The notes beneath the pieces were generated by a model. That model was not told where the DNA came from. It ran no database searches and was given only the letters and a program-made list of their open reading frames with translations. A program made the translations under genes and the position numbers. A stretch of DNA of 64,000 nucleotides, taken from Saprospiraceae bacterium. Lineage in GTDB: Bacteria > Bacteroidota > Bacteroidia > Chitinophagales > Saprospiraceae. The stretch is from NCBI GenBank assembly GCA_016709995.1, contig JADJLQ010000001.1, forward strand, positions 124,001 to 188,000. Reading direction: 5' to 3'. This document shows positions 28,605 to 38,596 of this stretch, in pieces (the stretch's first letter is position 1; the number at the start of each line of letters is the position of its first letter).

Positions 28605-30086
28605 ATGGGCAAATCAATATGGACCATTTTTGCGATTGTACTGGCGGTCATGATCCAGGTCAACTTATTTGCGCAAATCCATCCCAAAGCATTAAAATAT
28701 TATAAAAAAGCCTTAGCCCAGCAATCCAATAACAAGACAAGCAAGGCGATCTCTTATTTTGAAAAAGCTATCAGTTATGAAGCTAATTATAAAGAGGCTC
28801 ACCTGGCACTTTATAATATCTATTTGCAGCAAAATGAAGCGGGAAAAGCATATACTCATCTCAAAGCTGCAACTGTGGACCCAGGCAGAGACAGACCCAA
28901 TCTTTTATTTAATACTGGCAAACTGGCCTTGCAGCAAGGACTATATGTCGAATCGAAAGAGCATCTAAGTGCTTATCTGCAATTGCAATCAAAAGACCAG
29001 GCCACACGGCAATTGGCTCAGCATTTACTGGACCAAGCCAATTATGGTTTTGAACATAAGGCCCCCGTCGTATCAGGTCCAATGCTTTTGCCTGCAGAAA
29101 TAAATACTGCCGTTCCCGAATATTTGCCCTCTTTGGATGCTAGGGGTCATACTCTGGTATTTACAAGAAGAGTCAATGGCAATGAAGATTTGTTTATGTC
29201 CAGCACTGACAAAGATGGATCATGGCTGCCCGCCCAACCCTGGCCCCAAAACACGATAAAAAATGAAGGAGCCCATGTCATCAGTGCGGACGGTAAAACA
29301 CTGGTATTTACCCGGTGTGATTGGTCTGATGGATATGGTAGCTGTGATTTATATATATCCGTGTTAAGATCTGGCAAATGGACTAATCCCCAAAATATGG
29401 GCTCCTCTGTCAATACTAATTTTTGGGAAAGCCAGCCAAGTTTAAGCGCAGATGGCAGGACTCTGTATTTCGCGTCCAATCGTCCGGGAGGGCTGGGAGG
29501 TTATGATATCTGGTGGACTAAAAGATCTGGCTTGGTATGGTCCAGGCCGGTCAATGCAGGGCCATGGATCAATACTAAGTGGGATGAACTGTCACCAAAT
29601 AGGCATGCCGATGGTAGTTCATTGTATTTTAGATCAGACGGGTGGCCGGGATATGGTTCATTTGATATTTTCTTAGCCAGAAATGAAAGAGGCAAGGCCT
29701 GGAACACGCCTCCATTGAATTTGGGTCCGACTATCAATAATCATGAAGATCAGGGAGCTCTGACAGTAGCTATCGATGGTTACACGACAATATTGACTTT
29801 ACAACAAGTCAATATGCGAAATGAACTTTTATCCAGTGATCTTGCCACTGTAAATCTGCCGGAACAGGTCACTGCCGCTGCCTGTATATTCATTCAAGGT
29901 AAGGTCATGAAGAGCAAAGATGATAAACACATCCCAAATGCGATTTTAGTCTTTACTGCAGAAGGCATAGAAAATGGTAGTGACACGATTTTATTAATCA
30001 AGTATATCAACTGTACTGTAATGCCACCGGATTTGATTTTTTCGCTGATAGGATTACCACTTTTGAGGATGCTAAAAACAAAATAA
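28605..30086 (+). CDS. OmpA-family protein with TPR, PD40 and CRD-like domains (PorE-like), 5' part
   Basis: An exported protein with a signal peptide (about 1-24, cleavage near LFA), TPR units (about 30-140), PD40 propeller repeats (about 160-400: GGYDIWWTKRSG, GYGSFDIFLARNE), and the start of a carboxypeptidase-regulatory-like domain (GKVMKSKDDKHIPNAILVF, about 435). The frame then leaves the family after GSDTI. Adding one T to the four-T run at 29989-29992 restores FINQVYQLYCNATGFDFFAD and continues into the next entry. The full protein would be about 625 residues with the complete TPR-PD40-CRD-OmpA order known for PorE of the type IX secretion system. Confidence 0.8.
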   Translation: MGKSIWTIFAIVLAVMIQVNLFAQIHPKALKYYKKALAQQSNNKTSKAISYFEKAISYEANYKEAHLALYNIYLQQNEAGKAYTHLKAATVDPGRDRPNLLFNTGKLALQQGLYVESKEHLSAYLQLQSKDQATRQLAQHLLDQANYGFEHKAPVVSGPMLLPAEINTAVPEYLPSLDARGHTLVFTRRVNGNEDLFMSSTDKDGSWLPAQPWPQNTIKNEGAHVISADGKTLVFTRCDWSDGYGSCDLYISVLRSGKWTNPQNMGSSVNTNFWESQPSLSADGRTLYFASNRPGGLGGYDIWWTKRSGLVWSRPVNAGPWINTKWDELSPNRHADGSSLYFRSDGWPGYGSFDIFLARNERGKAWNTPPLNLGPTINNHEDQGALTVAIDGYTTILTLQQVNMRNELLSSDLATVNLPEQVTAAACIFIQGKVMKSKDDKHIPNAILVFTAEGIENGSDTILLIKYINCTVMPPDLIFSLIGLPLLRMLKTK

Positions 30087-30109
30087 ATTTTGATATCCAC
30101 CTGGATGAA

Positions 30110-30487
30110 GTGGTCGCAAAAGATTTAGGTGCAAATAGTAAACCTATCATTTTAAAAAATGTATTGTTTGAGTTTGCCTCTTATACGCTGGAGGTCGGCT
30201 CCTTTGTAGAGTTGGATCAACTGTTTTTATTCCTTCAGTCTAATCCTGACTTGTCAGTAGCTATATACGGACATACGGACAATGCGGGGGATAAACTAAA
30301 TAATCAGTTGCTGTCAGAAAACAGAGCTCGCGCAGTGTATAATTATTTGGTGAATAAGGGATTGCCAGCTGACCGGTTGTCAATAAAAGGATTTGGAGAC
30401 TCATCCCCTATAGCCACAAATGATACAGAGGAAGGGAAAGCTATGAATCGAAGAGTAGAAATAAAATTGTCCAGTATCAAACCTTGA
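30110..30487 (+). CDS. OmpA-family protein, 3' part carrying the OmpA domain
   Basis: This frame holds the C-terminal OmpA peptidoglycan-binding domain: ILKNVLFEFASYTLEVGSF, the motif IYGHTDNAGDKLNNQLLSENRA with the conserved HTDNxG and the SENRA helix, and IKGFGDSSPIATNDTEEGKAMNRRVEI. The conserved Asp and Arg that hold the diaminopimelate of peptidoglycan are present. It belongs to the preceding gene once the homopolymer indel near 29990 is corrected; the GTG at 30110 is only where this fragment first offers a start. Confidence 0.85.
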   Translation: MVAKDLGANSKPIILKNVLFEFASYTLEVGSFVELDQLFLFLQSNPDLSVAIYGHTDNAGDKLNNQLLSENRARAVYNYLVNKGLPADRLSIKGFGDSSPIATNDTEEGKAMNRRVEIKLSSIKP

Positions 30488-30500
30488 ATTTTTAATATTA

Positions 30501-31901
30501 ATGGGAAAATCTAAAATTATAAATGTCTCTGAGGTAAATATCGTAGATATCGGAGATCAGGGTCAGGGTATCGGCAAAGATCAGGAGGGAAAAGTGTATA
30601 TGGTGCAGGATGCAGTGCCTGGGGATCAGATGGATATAGAAGTCAAAATGCGAAGGTCCAGGGTGTCTTATGCCAGGCCTGTCCAGCGGACGGTCGACTC
30701 ACCCTGGCGGCAAACGCCTTTCTGTAGTCATTTTGGGGTTTGTGGCGGCTGTAAGTGGCAGCATATGTCCTATTCAGGGCAATTAAAGTATAAACAAAAA
30801 AATGTGTTCGATGCTTTGACCCGTATCGGTGGGATATCAGATCCAAATATTAGACCCATAGTAGGCGTTGCAGAAGATACTTATTATAGAAACAAACTCG
30901 ACTTTAGTTTTGGTAGCAGTCGATGGTTGACGACGGAGGAGCTTGAAGCAGAAGATCTGATGAACAAAAATGCATTGGGTTTTCATAGGCCAGGCTCATT
31001 TGAAAAAATAGTGGATATCAAGCATTGTTATTTACAGGGAGGGCTTAGTAATGAAATTAGAAATTTTGTCAAAGCGCTGGCGATTGAACATCGATTTACT
31101 TTTTATAATGTCAAACAGCACACAGGTTTGCTACGCAATCTGATCATACGGACGGCCCTGAATGGCACGGCTATGATCACCCTGGTCTTTGGGGAAGATG
31201 AACCTGAGTCAAGAGAACTGATCAACGCATCGATGATCACAGCTTTCCCTGGTATCACTATCTACAATGTAGTCAATTTGAAACACAACGACACCATTTT
31301 TGACCAGGAGATGATCCTTATTCATGGGCTGGGATATCTGACAGAGCAGCTCGGACATTTATCCTGTCGGGTGGGGCCTAAATCTTTTTTTCAAACAAAT
31401 ACATTACAAGCACTTAAACTGTATCAATTTGTGGAAGAGTTTGCCAATCTAAAGGGGGCTGAAATCGTATATGATTTATATTCCGGTACCGGTACGATAG
31501 GATTGTTTCTCGCGAGAAAAGCAAAAAAGGTCATTGGCGTAGAAGAAGTCAAAGAAGCCGTAGCAGATGCCCATATCAATGCAGAGATCAATCAAATTCA
31601 AAACACAGAGTTTTTTGCTGGCGATGTAAAAAGGATGCTGAGTGAAGGATTGTTTGACCAAAAGGGTAGACCTGATTTGATCATTGTCGATCCTCCAAGA
31701 GCAGGGCTGCATCCGGAGACCATACCTATATTGTTGGATTCCCAATCGCCTGAGATTGTTTACGTGAGCTGTAATCCGGCTACTCAAGCAAGAGATATTA
31801 AACTATTGTCTTCAAAATATCGACACAAAATGAGTCAGCCCGTGGATATGTTTCCTCACACAGCCCATATTGAAAACGTAACTTTGTTGCAACATATATG
31901 A
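30501..31901 (+). CDS. rlmD: 23S rRNA (uracil-C5)-methyltransferase, RlmD/RumA family
   Basis: A 466-residue TrmA-family methyltransferase. It has an N-terminal TRAM domain (about 1-60), an Fe-S site with cysteines in CSHFGVCGGCKWQHM (about 74-88), a SAM domain with YDLYSGTGTIGLFLA (about 323), the motif DPPRAGLHPE, and the catalytic-Cys motif YVSCNPATQARD near residue 425. The family makes m5U in 23S rRNA (positions 747 or 1939) or tRNA; which site cannot be fixed by eye. It starts 13 bases after the OmpA gene. Confidence 0.93.
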   Translation: MGKSKIINVSEVNIVDIGDQGQGIGKDQEGKVYMVQDAVPGDQMDIEVKMRRSRVSYARPVQRTVDSPWRQTPFCSHFGVCGGCKWQHMSYSGQLKYKQKNVFDALTRIGGISDPNIRPIVGVAEDTYYRNKLDFSFGSSRWLTTEELEAEDLMNKNALGFHRPGSFEKIVDIKHCYLQGGLSNEIRNFVKALAIEHRFTFYNVKQHTGLLRNLIIRTALNGTAMITLVFGEDEPESRELINASMITAFPGITIYNVVNLKHNDTIFDQEMILIHGLGYLTEQLGHLSCRVGPKSFFQTNTLQALKLYQFVEEFANLKGAEIVYDLYSGTGTIGLFLARKAKKVIGVEEVKEAVADAHINAEINQIQNTEFFAGDVKRMLSEGLFDQKGRPDLIIVDPPRAGLHPETIPILLDSQSPEIVYVSCNPATQARDIKLLSSKYRHKMSQPVDMFPHTAHIENVTLLQHI

Positions 31902-31910
31902 ATTAAATTT

Positions 31911-32261
31911 ATGCAGATCAGTACCGAAAAATTTTTAGTCCTGCAGGAAGAGCTCAAAGTCTATCGAAAAGCACTGAATCAGGCGCTGGACATCATCTTG
32001 GAAAAAGGCATTACGCCATATCCAATATTTATAGCACATCAGGATTCTTTTGAAGCGGGTATACCTATCATTAATCGATACGATGTAACTGGCAATTGGA
32101 GCATCAATGTATCCTCGCTCGAAGAGTTCTTGCAAAAAAAATTGATTTTGTCTCATAAAGTCAAAGCATTTAAATCGACTTACAAACCAGTCGAAGACTT
32201 TATTTGTTTTTTTGTTTTGAGTGAGCTCGGAGCGCAATTTGTATTTATGCCCAGGGTCTGA
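31911..32261 (+). CDS. Conserved hypothetical protein, 116 residues
   Basis: A small soluble protein with no signal peptide. The N-terminal half is helical (LQEELKVYRKALNQALDIIL), followed by a mixed region YPIFIAHQDSFEAGIPII and a C-terminal strand-like end. I do not recognise a named family, although composition and codon use look like a normal gene. It starts nine bases after the rlmD stop, so it is probably cotranscribed with it. Confidence 0.65.
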   Translation: MQISTEKFLVLQEELKVYRKALNQALDIILEKGITPYPIFIAHQDSFEAGIPIINRYDVTGNWSINVSSLEEFLQKKLILSHKVKAFKSTYKPVEDFICFFVLSELGAQFVFMPRV

Positions 32262-32357
32262 CCAACTAAGGATGTCCGATATGCAGTTTAGTATAGATTT
32301 ATTGTTATTCAAAGCTATCGATATTCTATTATTCAAAAACAACCTAATTTTAGCCTG

Positions 32358-33218
32358 ATGAAAGGAATCATTTTAGCTGGAGGACTCGGTACCAGATTAT
32401 ATCCACTGACCTTGGCAGTGAGCAAACAATTGATGCCGGTGTACGACAAACCCATGATTTATTATCCCTTGTCTATCCTGATGATGTCCAACATCAGAGA
32501 CATTTTAATTATTTCTACCAAAGATGATCTGCCTAACTTTGAAAAGCTGCTTCGAGATGGCGCTGAGATAGGTTGTAATATTTCCTATAAAGTGCAACCG
32601 GAGCCTAACGGACTTGCACAGGCGTTTGTGCTAGGATCAGACTTTGTAGGCCAGGACGATGTAGCCCTGGTGCTGGGAGACAATATTTTTTATGGAGCTG
32701 GCCTCGGTGAGATCATGAAAAGCTGCCAGCATCCCAAAGGGGGGATCATCTTCGCTTACCAGGTATCTGATCCTGAGCGATATGGCGTGGTAGAGTTTGA
32801 CAAAAACTTAAAAGTAATCTCCATAGAAGAAAAGCCTTCCAATCCAAAGTCTAATTTTGCTGTGCCTGGATTGTATTTCTATGATAATTCTGTGTTAGAG
32901 GTTGCAAAAAATCTTAAGCCTAGCCCTAGAGGAGAGTATGAAATCACCGATGTCAATAAATATTATTTAGAGCGAGGGCAGTTGCATGTTCGTCCGATGG
33001 GTAGAGGATTTGCCTGGCTTGATACCGGCACACATCAATCTCTGATGCAGGCCGGCCAATTTATACAAGTGATTGAAGAGCGGCAAGGACTCAAAATAGG
33101 CTGTATCGAAGAAATAGCCCATCAGATGGGTTTTATCGATGATGAACAATTACACCACTTGGGGCATAAATATAGCAAAAGTGGCTACGGGGAATATTTA
33201 TTAAGACTTTTGAAGTAG
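32358..33218 (+). CDS. rmlA: Glucose-1-phosphate thymidylyltransferase
   Basis: A 286-residue RmlA/RfbA, which makes dTDP-glucose from glucose 1-phosphate and dTTP, the first step towards dTDP-rhamnose. The nucleotide loop AGGLGTRLYPLT (7-18), KQLMPVYDKPMIYYPL, LGDNIFYG, and the sugar-site EEKPSNPKSNFAVPGLYFYD are all conserved; length is normal. rmlBCD are not in the window. The gene is followed at 15 bases by a flippase-like membrane protein. Confidence 0.96.
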   Translation: MKGIILAGGLGTRLYPLTLAVSKQLMPVYDKPMIYYPLSILMMSNIRDILIISTKDDLPNFEKLLRDGAEIGCNISYKVQPEPNGLAQAFVLGSDFVGQDDVALVLGDNIFYGAGLGEIMKSCQHPKGGIIFAYQVSDPERYGVVEFDKNLKVISIEEKPSNPKSNFAVPGLYFYDNSVLEVAKNLKPSPRGEYEITDVNKYYLERGQLHVRPMGRGFAWLDTGTHQSLMQAGQFIQVIEERQGLKIGCIEEIAHQMGFIDDEQLHHLGHKYSKSGYGEYLLRLLK

Positions 33219-33233
33219 TCCACATACATATAT

Positions 33234-34364
33234 ATGAGCACCCCAGAAGAGGACATTGATATAGAAAAAGAGGATGAACAGACACGGTCTGTCATGAAAT
33301 CATTCAAAAGTTCGAAGATTTGGCTCCCTATTGTGATTGGCTTAGGGGTAGTCGTGTATAAGTTATTTGATCACTTTGACACGAGTGCATTAAAATCTAT
33401 CACCTGGAGCCCACACACGGCTATTTGGCTTTTTTTAGCTTGCGGATTTTTATTGATCCGTCATGTAGCGTACACCTGGCGACTGTATTACCTGGTGGAT
33501 GGTATCCTCAGTTTCTGGAAGTGTTTTAAACTGATCATTATTTGGGAGTTTAGTTCGGCCATTTCTCCTACTTCATTGGGAGGGTCAGCCGTATCAGTAT
33601 TTGTGCTTTCTCAGGAAAAAATAGGGGCATCCAGAACACTGGCTACTATCATATACACAGTGATATTGGATAGTTTGTTTTTTCTAATATCTGTGCCTAT
33701 ATTAATTTTTATTTTCGGGGTTAACGTTATTCATCCAAGTTATACGGACTGGTCCTCTGTCAGTGAAGTAGGTTATTCATTGATTTTCTTTTATGGTTTG
33801 ATCTTGGTGTATGGTCTTTTATTTGCTTATGGCATGTTTATCAATCCCAGTCAGTTCAAAAACATATTGGTTTTTTTTACCCGATTTCCTTTTCTAAAGC
33901 GATTTAGAATCAAGGCAATCAAATTAGGTGACGAAATGATCTTATCTGCTGGTGAGATAGTCAAAAGAGATTGGAGATTTCACCTAAAATCTTTTGGATT
34001 GACTGCAGCAGCCTGGACTTGCAGATTTATTATAGTGAACTGTTTAATCATTGCGCTGATCGATGTAGTGAGCTATCATCCGTGGGATCAACTAAAAATC
34101 TATGGACGGCAGGTAGTTATGTTTGTGTTTATGATGTTCAGCCCGACTCCCGGAGCAGCCGGATTTGCTGAAGTATTTTTTGGCAACTTTATAGGTGATT
34201 ATATCCCAAAAGGAGCTGCCCTCATAATAGCACTAATCTGGCGGTTCCTGACATACTATTTATATCTGTTGGCTGGAGTGATTATTATTCCTTCCTGGTT
34301 GACAGGTCTGATCAGACAAAGGCGAGCCACAAGGGAAGTCAAAAACAGGTCGGTTGATATTTGA
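33234..34364 (+). CDS. Flippase-like membrane protein (LPG synthase TM / UPF0104 family)
   Basis: A 376-residue integral membrane protein with about eight helices and no soluble catalytic domain. EFSSAISPTSLGGSAVSVFVLSQEK matches the PxxxGG element of the AglD/MprF transmembrane family, and the late segment FMMFSPTPGAAGFAEVFF is the family's second conserved region. These proteins are related to the flippase part of MprF and to glycolipid-linked membrane proteins. It lies 15 bases after rmlA, suggesting a role in envelope glycoconjugates, which is inference. Confidence 0.8.
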   Translation: MSTPEEDIDIEKEDEQTRSVMKSFKSSKIWLPIVIGLGVVVYKLFDHFDTSALKSITWSPHTAIWLFLACGFLLIRHVAYTWRLYYLVDGILSFWKCFKLIIIWEFSSAISPTSLGGSAVSVFVLSQEKIGASRTLATIIYTVILDSLFFLISVPILIFIFGVNVIHPSYTDWSSVSEVGYSLIFFYGLILVYGLLFAYGMFINPSQFKNILVFFTRFPFLKRFRIKAIKLGDEMILSAGEIVKRDWRFHLKSFGLTAAAWTCRFIIVNCLIIALIDVVSYHPWDQLKIYGRQVVMFVFMMFSPTPGAAGFAEVFFGNFIGDYIPKGAALIIALIWRFLTYYLYLLAGVIIIPSWLTGLIRQRRATREVKNRSVDI

Positions 34365-34418
34365 AAGTGTTGAAAAACGTATCGATATATTTCCGCCATA
34401 TCTTTCTACCTTTGAACC

Positions 34419-34949
34419 ATGTTTAAAGGTCCGGTGCAAACGGTGATTGTAATTTTTATTGCGTTGTCTTTGTTTTACCTCGTTCGTTATTTTTATTTCA
34501 AACCAGGGGTCAATGTTGCTCAGACCAGTCCACCTATCCTTACTGATTTGGCTGATGGTACACCCTTTGACCTATCATCATTAGCAGGAAAGTATGTGCT
34601 GGTAGACTTCTGGGGTAGTTGGTGTGGACCTTGTCGTAAAGAATCTCCAGCCTTAAAAACATTTTATAAAGATTGGAATGAAGTAATATTCAAAGATGGG
34701 CAAGGACTAGAGATACTTAGTATAGCTATAGAACCTAATCGGGAAGCATGGGTACAAGCTATGCAAGAGGAGCAATTTCCCTGGCCACTTCATATTCTTG
34801 AACTCAACCAATTTAATTCACCCTTAGTTAAATCCTTTGGAGTGCGAGAAATACCAACAAAAATTTTGTTAGATCCTCAACAGACCATCATTGCAGTAGA
34901 TAAAAATTTTACTGATATGGCAAATATATTGAACAGGAGGAAAAGCTAA
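34419..34949 (+). CDS. TlpA-like membrane-anchored thioredoxin-fold protein
   Basis: A 176-residue protein with one N-terminal helix (about 7-24) that anchors it outside the inner membrane, and a thioredoxin/AhpC-TSA fold with the redox motif WCGPCRKESPAL (Cys at about 69 and 72). The cis-Pro region is REIPTKILLD. TlpA/ResA-type proteins reduce disulfides, often for cytochrome c maturation or as general thiol reductases. No cytochrome gene is adjacent. Confidence 0.86.
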   Translation: MFKGPVQTVIVIFIALSLFYLVRYFYFKPGVNVAQTSPPILTDLADGTPFDLSSLAGKYVLVDFWGSWCGPCRKESPALKTFYKDWNEVIFKDGQGLEILSIAIEPNREAWVQAMQEEQFPWPLHILELNQFNSPLVKSFGVREIPTKILLDPQQTIIAVDKNFTDMANILNRRKS

Positions 34950-35048
34950 TTGACTGACATTTTGACCAATATAATTGATATGGTCTTATAATTGCAGGTC
35001 ACTGAAAGTCAACTTTTGTTATAAATTGAATATAAAGAACAGAAATTT

Positions 35049-35591
35049 ATGAGTCAAAATCAAAACAAACCTGAAGATATGTCAGATGTATTTCCTGAGC
35101 CAGAAAATGATGATCAAATGGAGCAAATGGAGGAGATAGAATCTGGTGACGACATGATGGATGCCGGACAGGCTGGTACGGCCAGTCCTGAAATACAGGA
35201 ACTGAAAGATAAATACTTGCGTCTATTGGCTGAGTTTGAAAATTATAAAAGACGCACCAGTAAAGAAAGAATAGAGTCTTCAAAATTTGCTAGTCAGGAT
35301 ATGATCGCCAGCTTGCTCCCGGTCTTAGATGATTTTGAAAGAGAATCAAAATACGGCTTGGCTACTGAAGGAAGTACATTGATTCATAATAAGTTAAGTC
35401 AGATCTTGAAGCAAAAAGGATTGGTAGAAATGGAAAGTAACGGCCAGGTATTTGATCCAGCAGTACATGAAGCAGTAACAGAATTGACCGTACCAGACGA
35501 TAAAAAAAATAGGATCATAGATACAGTGGAAAAAGGTTACTACCTGTCAGATAAAATAATTCGCTACGCAAAAGTAGTAGTAGGCAAATAG
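35049..35591 (+). CDS. grpE: GrpE nucleotide exchange factor
   Basis: A 180-residue GrpE, which releases ADP from DnaK. A very acidic N-terminal tail (about 1-45) precedes the long coiled coil with LKDKYLRLLAEFENYKRRTS (about 52-71), and the C-terminal beta domain carries FDPAVHEAVTEL and the closing VEKGYYLSDKIIRYAKVVVGK. It lies seven bases before dnaJ. dnaK is not in the window. Confidence 0.97.
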   Translation: MSQNQNKPEDMSDVFPEPENDDQMEQMEEIESGDDMMDAGQAGTASPEIQELKDKYLRLLAEFENYKRRTSKERIESSKFASQDMIASLLPVLDDFERESKYGLATEGSTLIHNKLSQILKQKGLVEMESNGQVFDPAVHEAVTELTVPDDKKNRIIDTVEKGYYLSDKIIRYAKVVVGK

Positions 35592-35597
35592 TAAAGT

Positions 35598-36743
35598 ATG
35601 GCTAAGAGGGACTATTATGAAATTTTAGAAGTAGATAAGTCATCAGATGACGGTACTATCAAAAAATCATATCGAAAAATCGCGATGAAGTATCATCCGG
35701 ATCGCAATCCGGGAGATAAAGCCGCTGAGGACAATTTTAAAGAAGCCGCAGAAGCATATGGGGTGCTGAGTGACCCTGACAAAAAAGCACGATATGATCG
35801 GTATGGCCATGCCGGTGTAGACCCCAATATGGGAGGGGGCTACGGCGGCAACATGAATATGGACGATATTTTGCGCAATTTTGGCAATATATTCGAAGAC
35901 AGCCCATTTGAGTCTTTTTTTGGAGGTGGAGGCAGGGCCGAAAGTTCAGGTCAGCGTGGTTCCAGTCTTAGGATCAGCCTTACCCTCGACTTGAACGAAA
36001 TAGCTACCGGGGTCAACAAAAAGATAGCTGTCAAAAAACAAATATCCTGCGCTACTTGTAGTGGTTCAGGGGCCAAAGATCGAAATTCTAAAAAAGCATG
36101 CAATACCTGCGGTGGTAGCGGGTATGTCCGCCAGATCAGGAATACCTTCCTTGGTCAGATGCAGACAACCACTTCGTGTCCTCAATGTCAGGGTGCTGGT
36201 ACCGTTATTACCAGTTTTTGCCAGACCTGTAAGGGTGAAGGCAAGGTAATGGGAGAAGAAACGATCGATCTTGATATTCCGGCAGGTGTAGAAGATGGTA
36301 TGCAACTCTCGGTGAGAGGAAAAGGCAATGCTGGAGCCAAAGGTGGTCCTCCCGGTGATCTCATCATCCAGATTAAAGAAAAACCCCATGAATCGCTCAA
36401 GCGGGATGGGTCCAACCTGGTATATGATCTGTATCTCAATTTTGCAGATGTATCCCTGGGATCTGCTGTCGAGGTACCCACCTTAGATGGTAAAGCCAGT
36501 ATCAAAATACCTGCAGGCACCCAGGCTGGCAAAGTATTCAGATTAAAGGACAAAGGACTTCCATCTGTTCAGTCCTATCAAAAAGGTGACTTGCTGGTAC
36601 AAGTAAACATTTGGACCCCAAAGCATCTAAATGAAGAAGAACGTGCCTTGTTAGAGCAATTGAGGGTACTGCCTAATTTTCAACCCAATCCTGGCAAGTC
36701 AGAAAAAGGATTTTTTGAAAAAATGAAGGGCTTTTTCTCATGA
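35598..36743 (+). CDS. dnaJ: DnaJ chaperone
   Basis: A 381-residue type I DnaJ. It has a J domain (1-70) with the DnaK-stimulating HPD in YHPDRNPG, a Gly/Phe-rich region (about 75-120), four CxxCxGxG zinc motifs (CATCSGSG, CNTCGGSG, CPQCQGAG, CQTCKGEG, about 150-215) and the C-terminal substrate-binding domains. It forms the DnaK cycle with GrpE. Its stop overlaps the gldH start by four bases. Confidence 0.98.
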   Translation: MAKRDYYEILEVDKSSDDGTIKKSYRKIAMKYHPDRNPGDKAAEDNFKEAAEAYGVLSDPDKKARYDRYGHAGVDPNMGGGYGGNMNMDDILRNFGNIFEDSPFESFFGGGGRAESSGQRGSSLRISLTLDLNEIATGVNKKIAVKKQISCATCSGSGAKDRNSKKACNTCGGSGYVRQIRNTFLGQMQTTTSCPQCQGAGTVITSFCQTCKGEGKVMGEETIDLDIPAGVEDGMQLSVRGKGNAGAKGGPPGDLIIQIKEKPHESLKRDGSNLVYDLYLNFADVSLGSAVEVPTLDGKASIKIPAGTQAGKVFRLKDKGLPSVQSYQKGDLLVQVNIWTPKHLNEEERALLEQLRVLPNFQPNPGKSEKGFFEKMKGFFS

Positions 36744-37230
36744 CCTTCAGCAGAATGATCGTATTGGCCTTTTCCACGGTGTTGATAGCCTGTGATCCGC
36801 CAAATTATATCTTTGAAAAAAGCAACGATTATTCGCTGGAAAAGCCCTGGACTGTGGCAGATTCTCTTGAGTACAATTTTCAGGTAAAGGACACTTCAAG
36901 GTATTACAATTTATTACTGGAGATAGATCATCACAAAGATTATAAATACGAAAATCTGTATGTGAAGTTTGAAACTACTTTTCCCAACCAATCACATAAG
37001 ACTGATGTCGTAAGCCTGTCTATGGCAGATGAATCGGGATCCTGGTATAGTGATTGCAGAGGGAGAACCTGTACATTTTATCTAACCTTGCAGGAGCATG
37101 CTATTTTCTCAGAACCAGGGTCCTATCAAATAAAACTTTCCCCTGGATGCGGATGGATACTATCCCTGATATCTATCGCGTAGCATTTAAAGTTGAGAAA
37201 GCGGGCAAACGGCAAAATCTAAATAAGTAG
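36740..37230 (+). CDS. gldH: Gliding motility lipoprotein GldH, frameshifted at the C-terminus
   Basis: A lipoprotein with a signal peptide and lipobox LIAC (Cys18), followed by a domain with the family pattern YIFEKSNDYSLEKPWTVAD, LEYNFQVKDTSRYYNLLLEI and NLYVKFETTFP. GldH is required for gliding and is linked to type IX secretion in flavobacteria. The plain frame ends at 37183 with a non-family tail. One more C in the four-C run near 37140 restores WMRMDTIPDIYRVAFKVEK, the usual GldH ending, and moves the stop to 37230. It overlaps dnaJ by four bases. Confidence 0.85.
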
Positions 37231-37504
37231 AGTGGAGCTTGACTCCCTTGATCCAAATTTTATTTGAAATTAGCTCACTTCGCCAGAAGAGCCGCCTTCG
37301 TTCTTTTTTAAGTCATGAATCGCCTCGTCCTGTCTTGGCGCACTGACTTTTTTCAATTATTCCAATGACAATTTGAATGCACATTCAGATTATTGATGCC
37401 ATGTATCATGTATTCCTTTTCAAAGTTTAAGATAATCATGCCTTATTTATTATTTGGCTTTGAAAAATATTTAATTATTGAAATATTCATAATATCTTTT
37501 GGAC

Positions 37505-38554
37505 ATGATTGCGAAAATTGAATCCGGAATGAATAGGGTAGTGAGCCCGTTTGAAAGTTTGGCACACCGCTATATCTTGGCGCCTTTTAGATACCTGCTG
37601 AGTAAAATCGACCCTTTGGCTAAAGCTATCGAAGGCACTATGTTCAAAAAAATACTTCAGCTATCGATCTATCCCATTTTTATGGTCGCCACCTTCGTGA
37701 TAGGCTTTAAACTCATAGAGCATGGATATACTGTAATGACCTTCGTTAATACCATATTGATGTATTTGATATTTGGATTGATCTTTGCTCCATTGGAGCG
37801 CCTGATTCCTTTTAGCAAAAGGTGGTTGGATGATAAAGAATTGCCAACTGATTGGTTTATGTTTTTCGGAGGTAAATTATGGGGAGATTATATCAATCAG
37901 CCATTGAGATTGGCCACAATCGCCCTGGTGGTGCAAAAAATATCCCCGGAGATCGGTCATCAGATTTGGCCTATCCAATTGCACCCCGTGGTACAAGTAT
38001 TGTTATTACTTTCTATCAATGATTTTTTTAGATACTGGTATCATCGCTGGATGCATGAAAATGAATTTATGTGGCGATGGCATGCGGTACACCATTCATC
38101 AGAGCGCCTGTACTGGTTCAATGGCACCCGCTCTCATCCACTGGAAGGGCTGGTATCCAGTTTTTTATGGGCCATCCCTTTGCTTACATCAAAGCTCCTG
38201 TAGAGATCATTTTTGTAACCGGCCTCTTGGGTCGGACGATCGGCAGGTTTCAGCACACCAATCTTGATCTGATCTTAGGTCCATTTGATTATATTTTTCC
38301 AGTCCTAAAATCACCGGTATCACCATTCCAAAAGTCATCAAATCGGACATTCCAATTACGGAGGTTATGTTATCTTTTGGGACATACTTTTTGGTACATT
38401 TTATTTACCCAAAGGTGAGTCACCAAGCGACGAAATAGGTATTGAAGAAATGCCTAATTATCCAAAAACATTTGTAGGGCTTATGTTTGCACCTTTCACT
38501 TACGGTCGAATTAAAAAAGAGGCAGCTCTTTTGAACCAAAAAGCTGAAGAATAA
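37505..38554 (+). CDS. Fatty acid hydroxylase/sterol desaturase family protein, frameshifted
   Basis: A membrane di-iron hydroxylase of about 350 residues, broken by at least three one-base deletions. The first frame (to 38203) carries about four helices and the histidine boxes HRWMH and HAVHH. A missing T near 38172 shifts to a frame reading FAYIKAPVEIIFVTGLLG; further breaks near 38297 and 38315 lead to YHHSKSH and then NYGGYVIFWDILFGTFYLP, the usual C-terminal signature, ending at 38554. The family hydroxylates or desaturates lipids using bound iron. Start set at ATG 37505; the TTG two codons upstream is less likely. The 274 bases before it show no other feature. Confidence 0.82.
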
Positions 38555-38596
38555 GTGTAATTTCAAAAATAAATACATAATTAATAAATTCTATTC

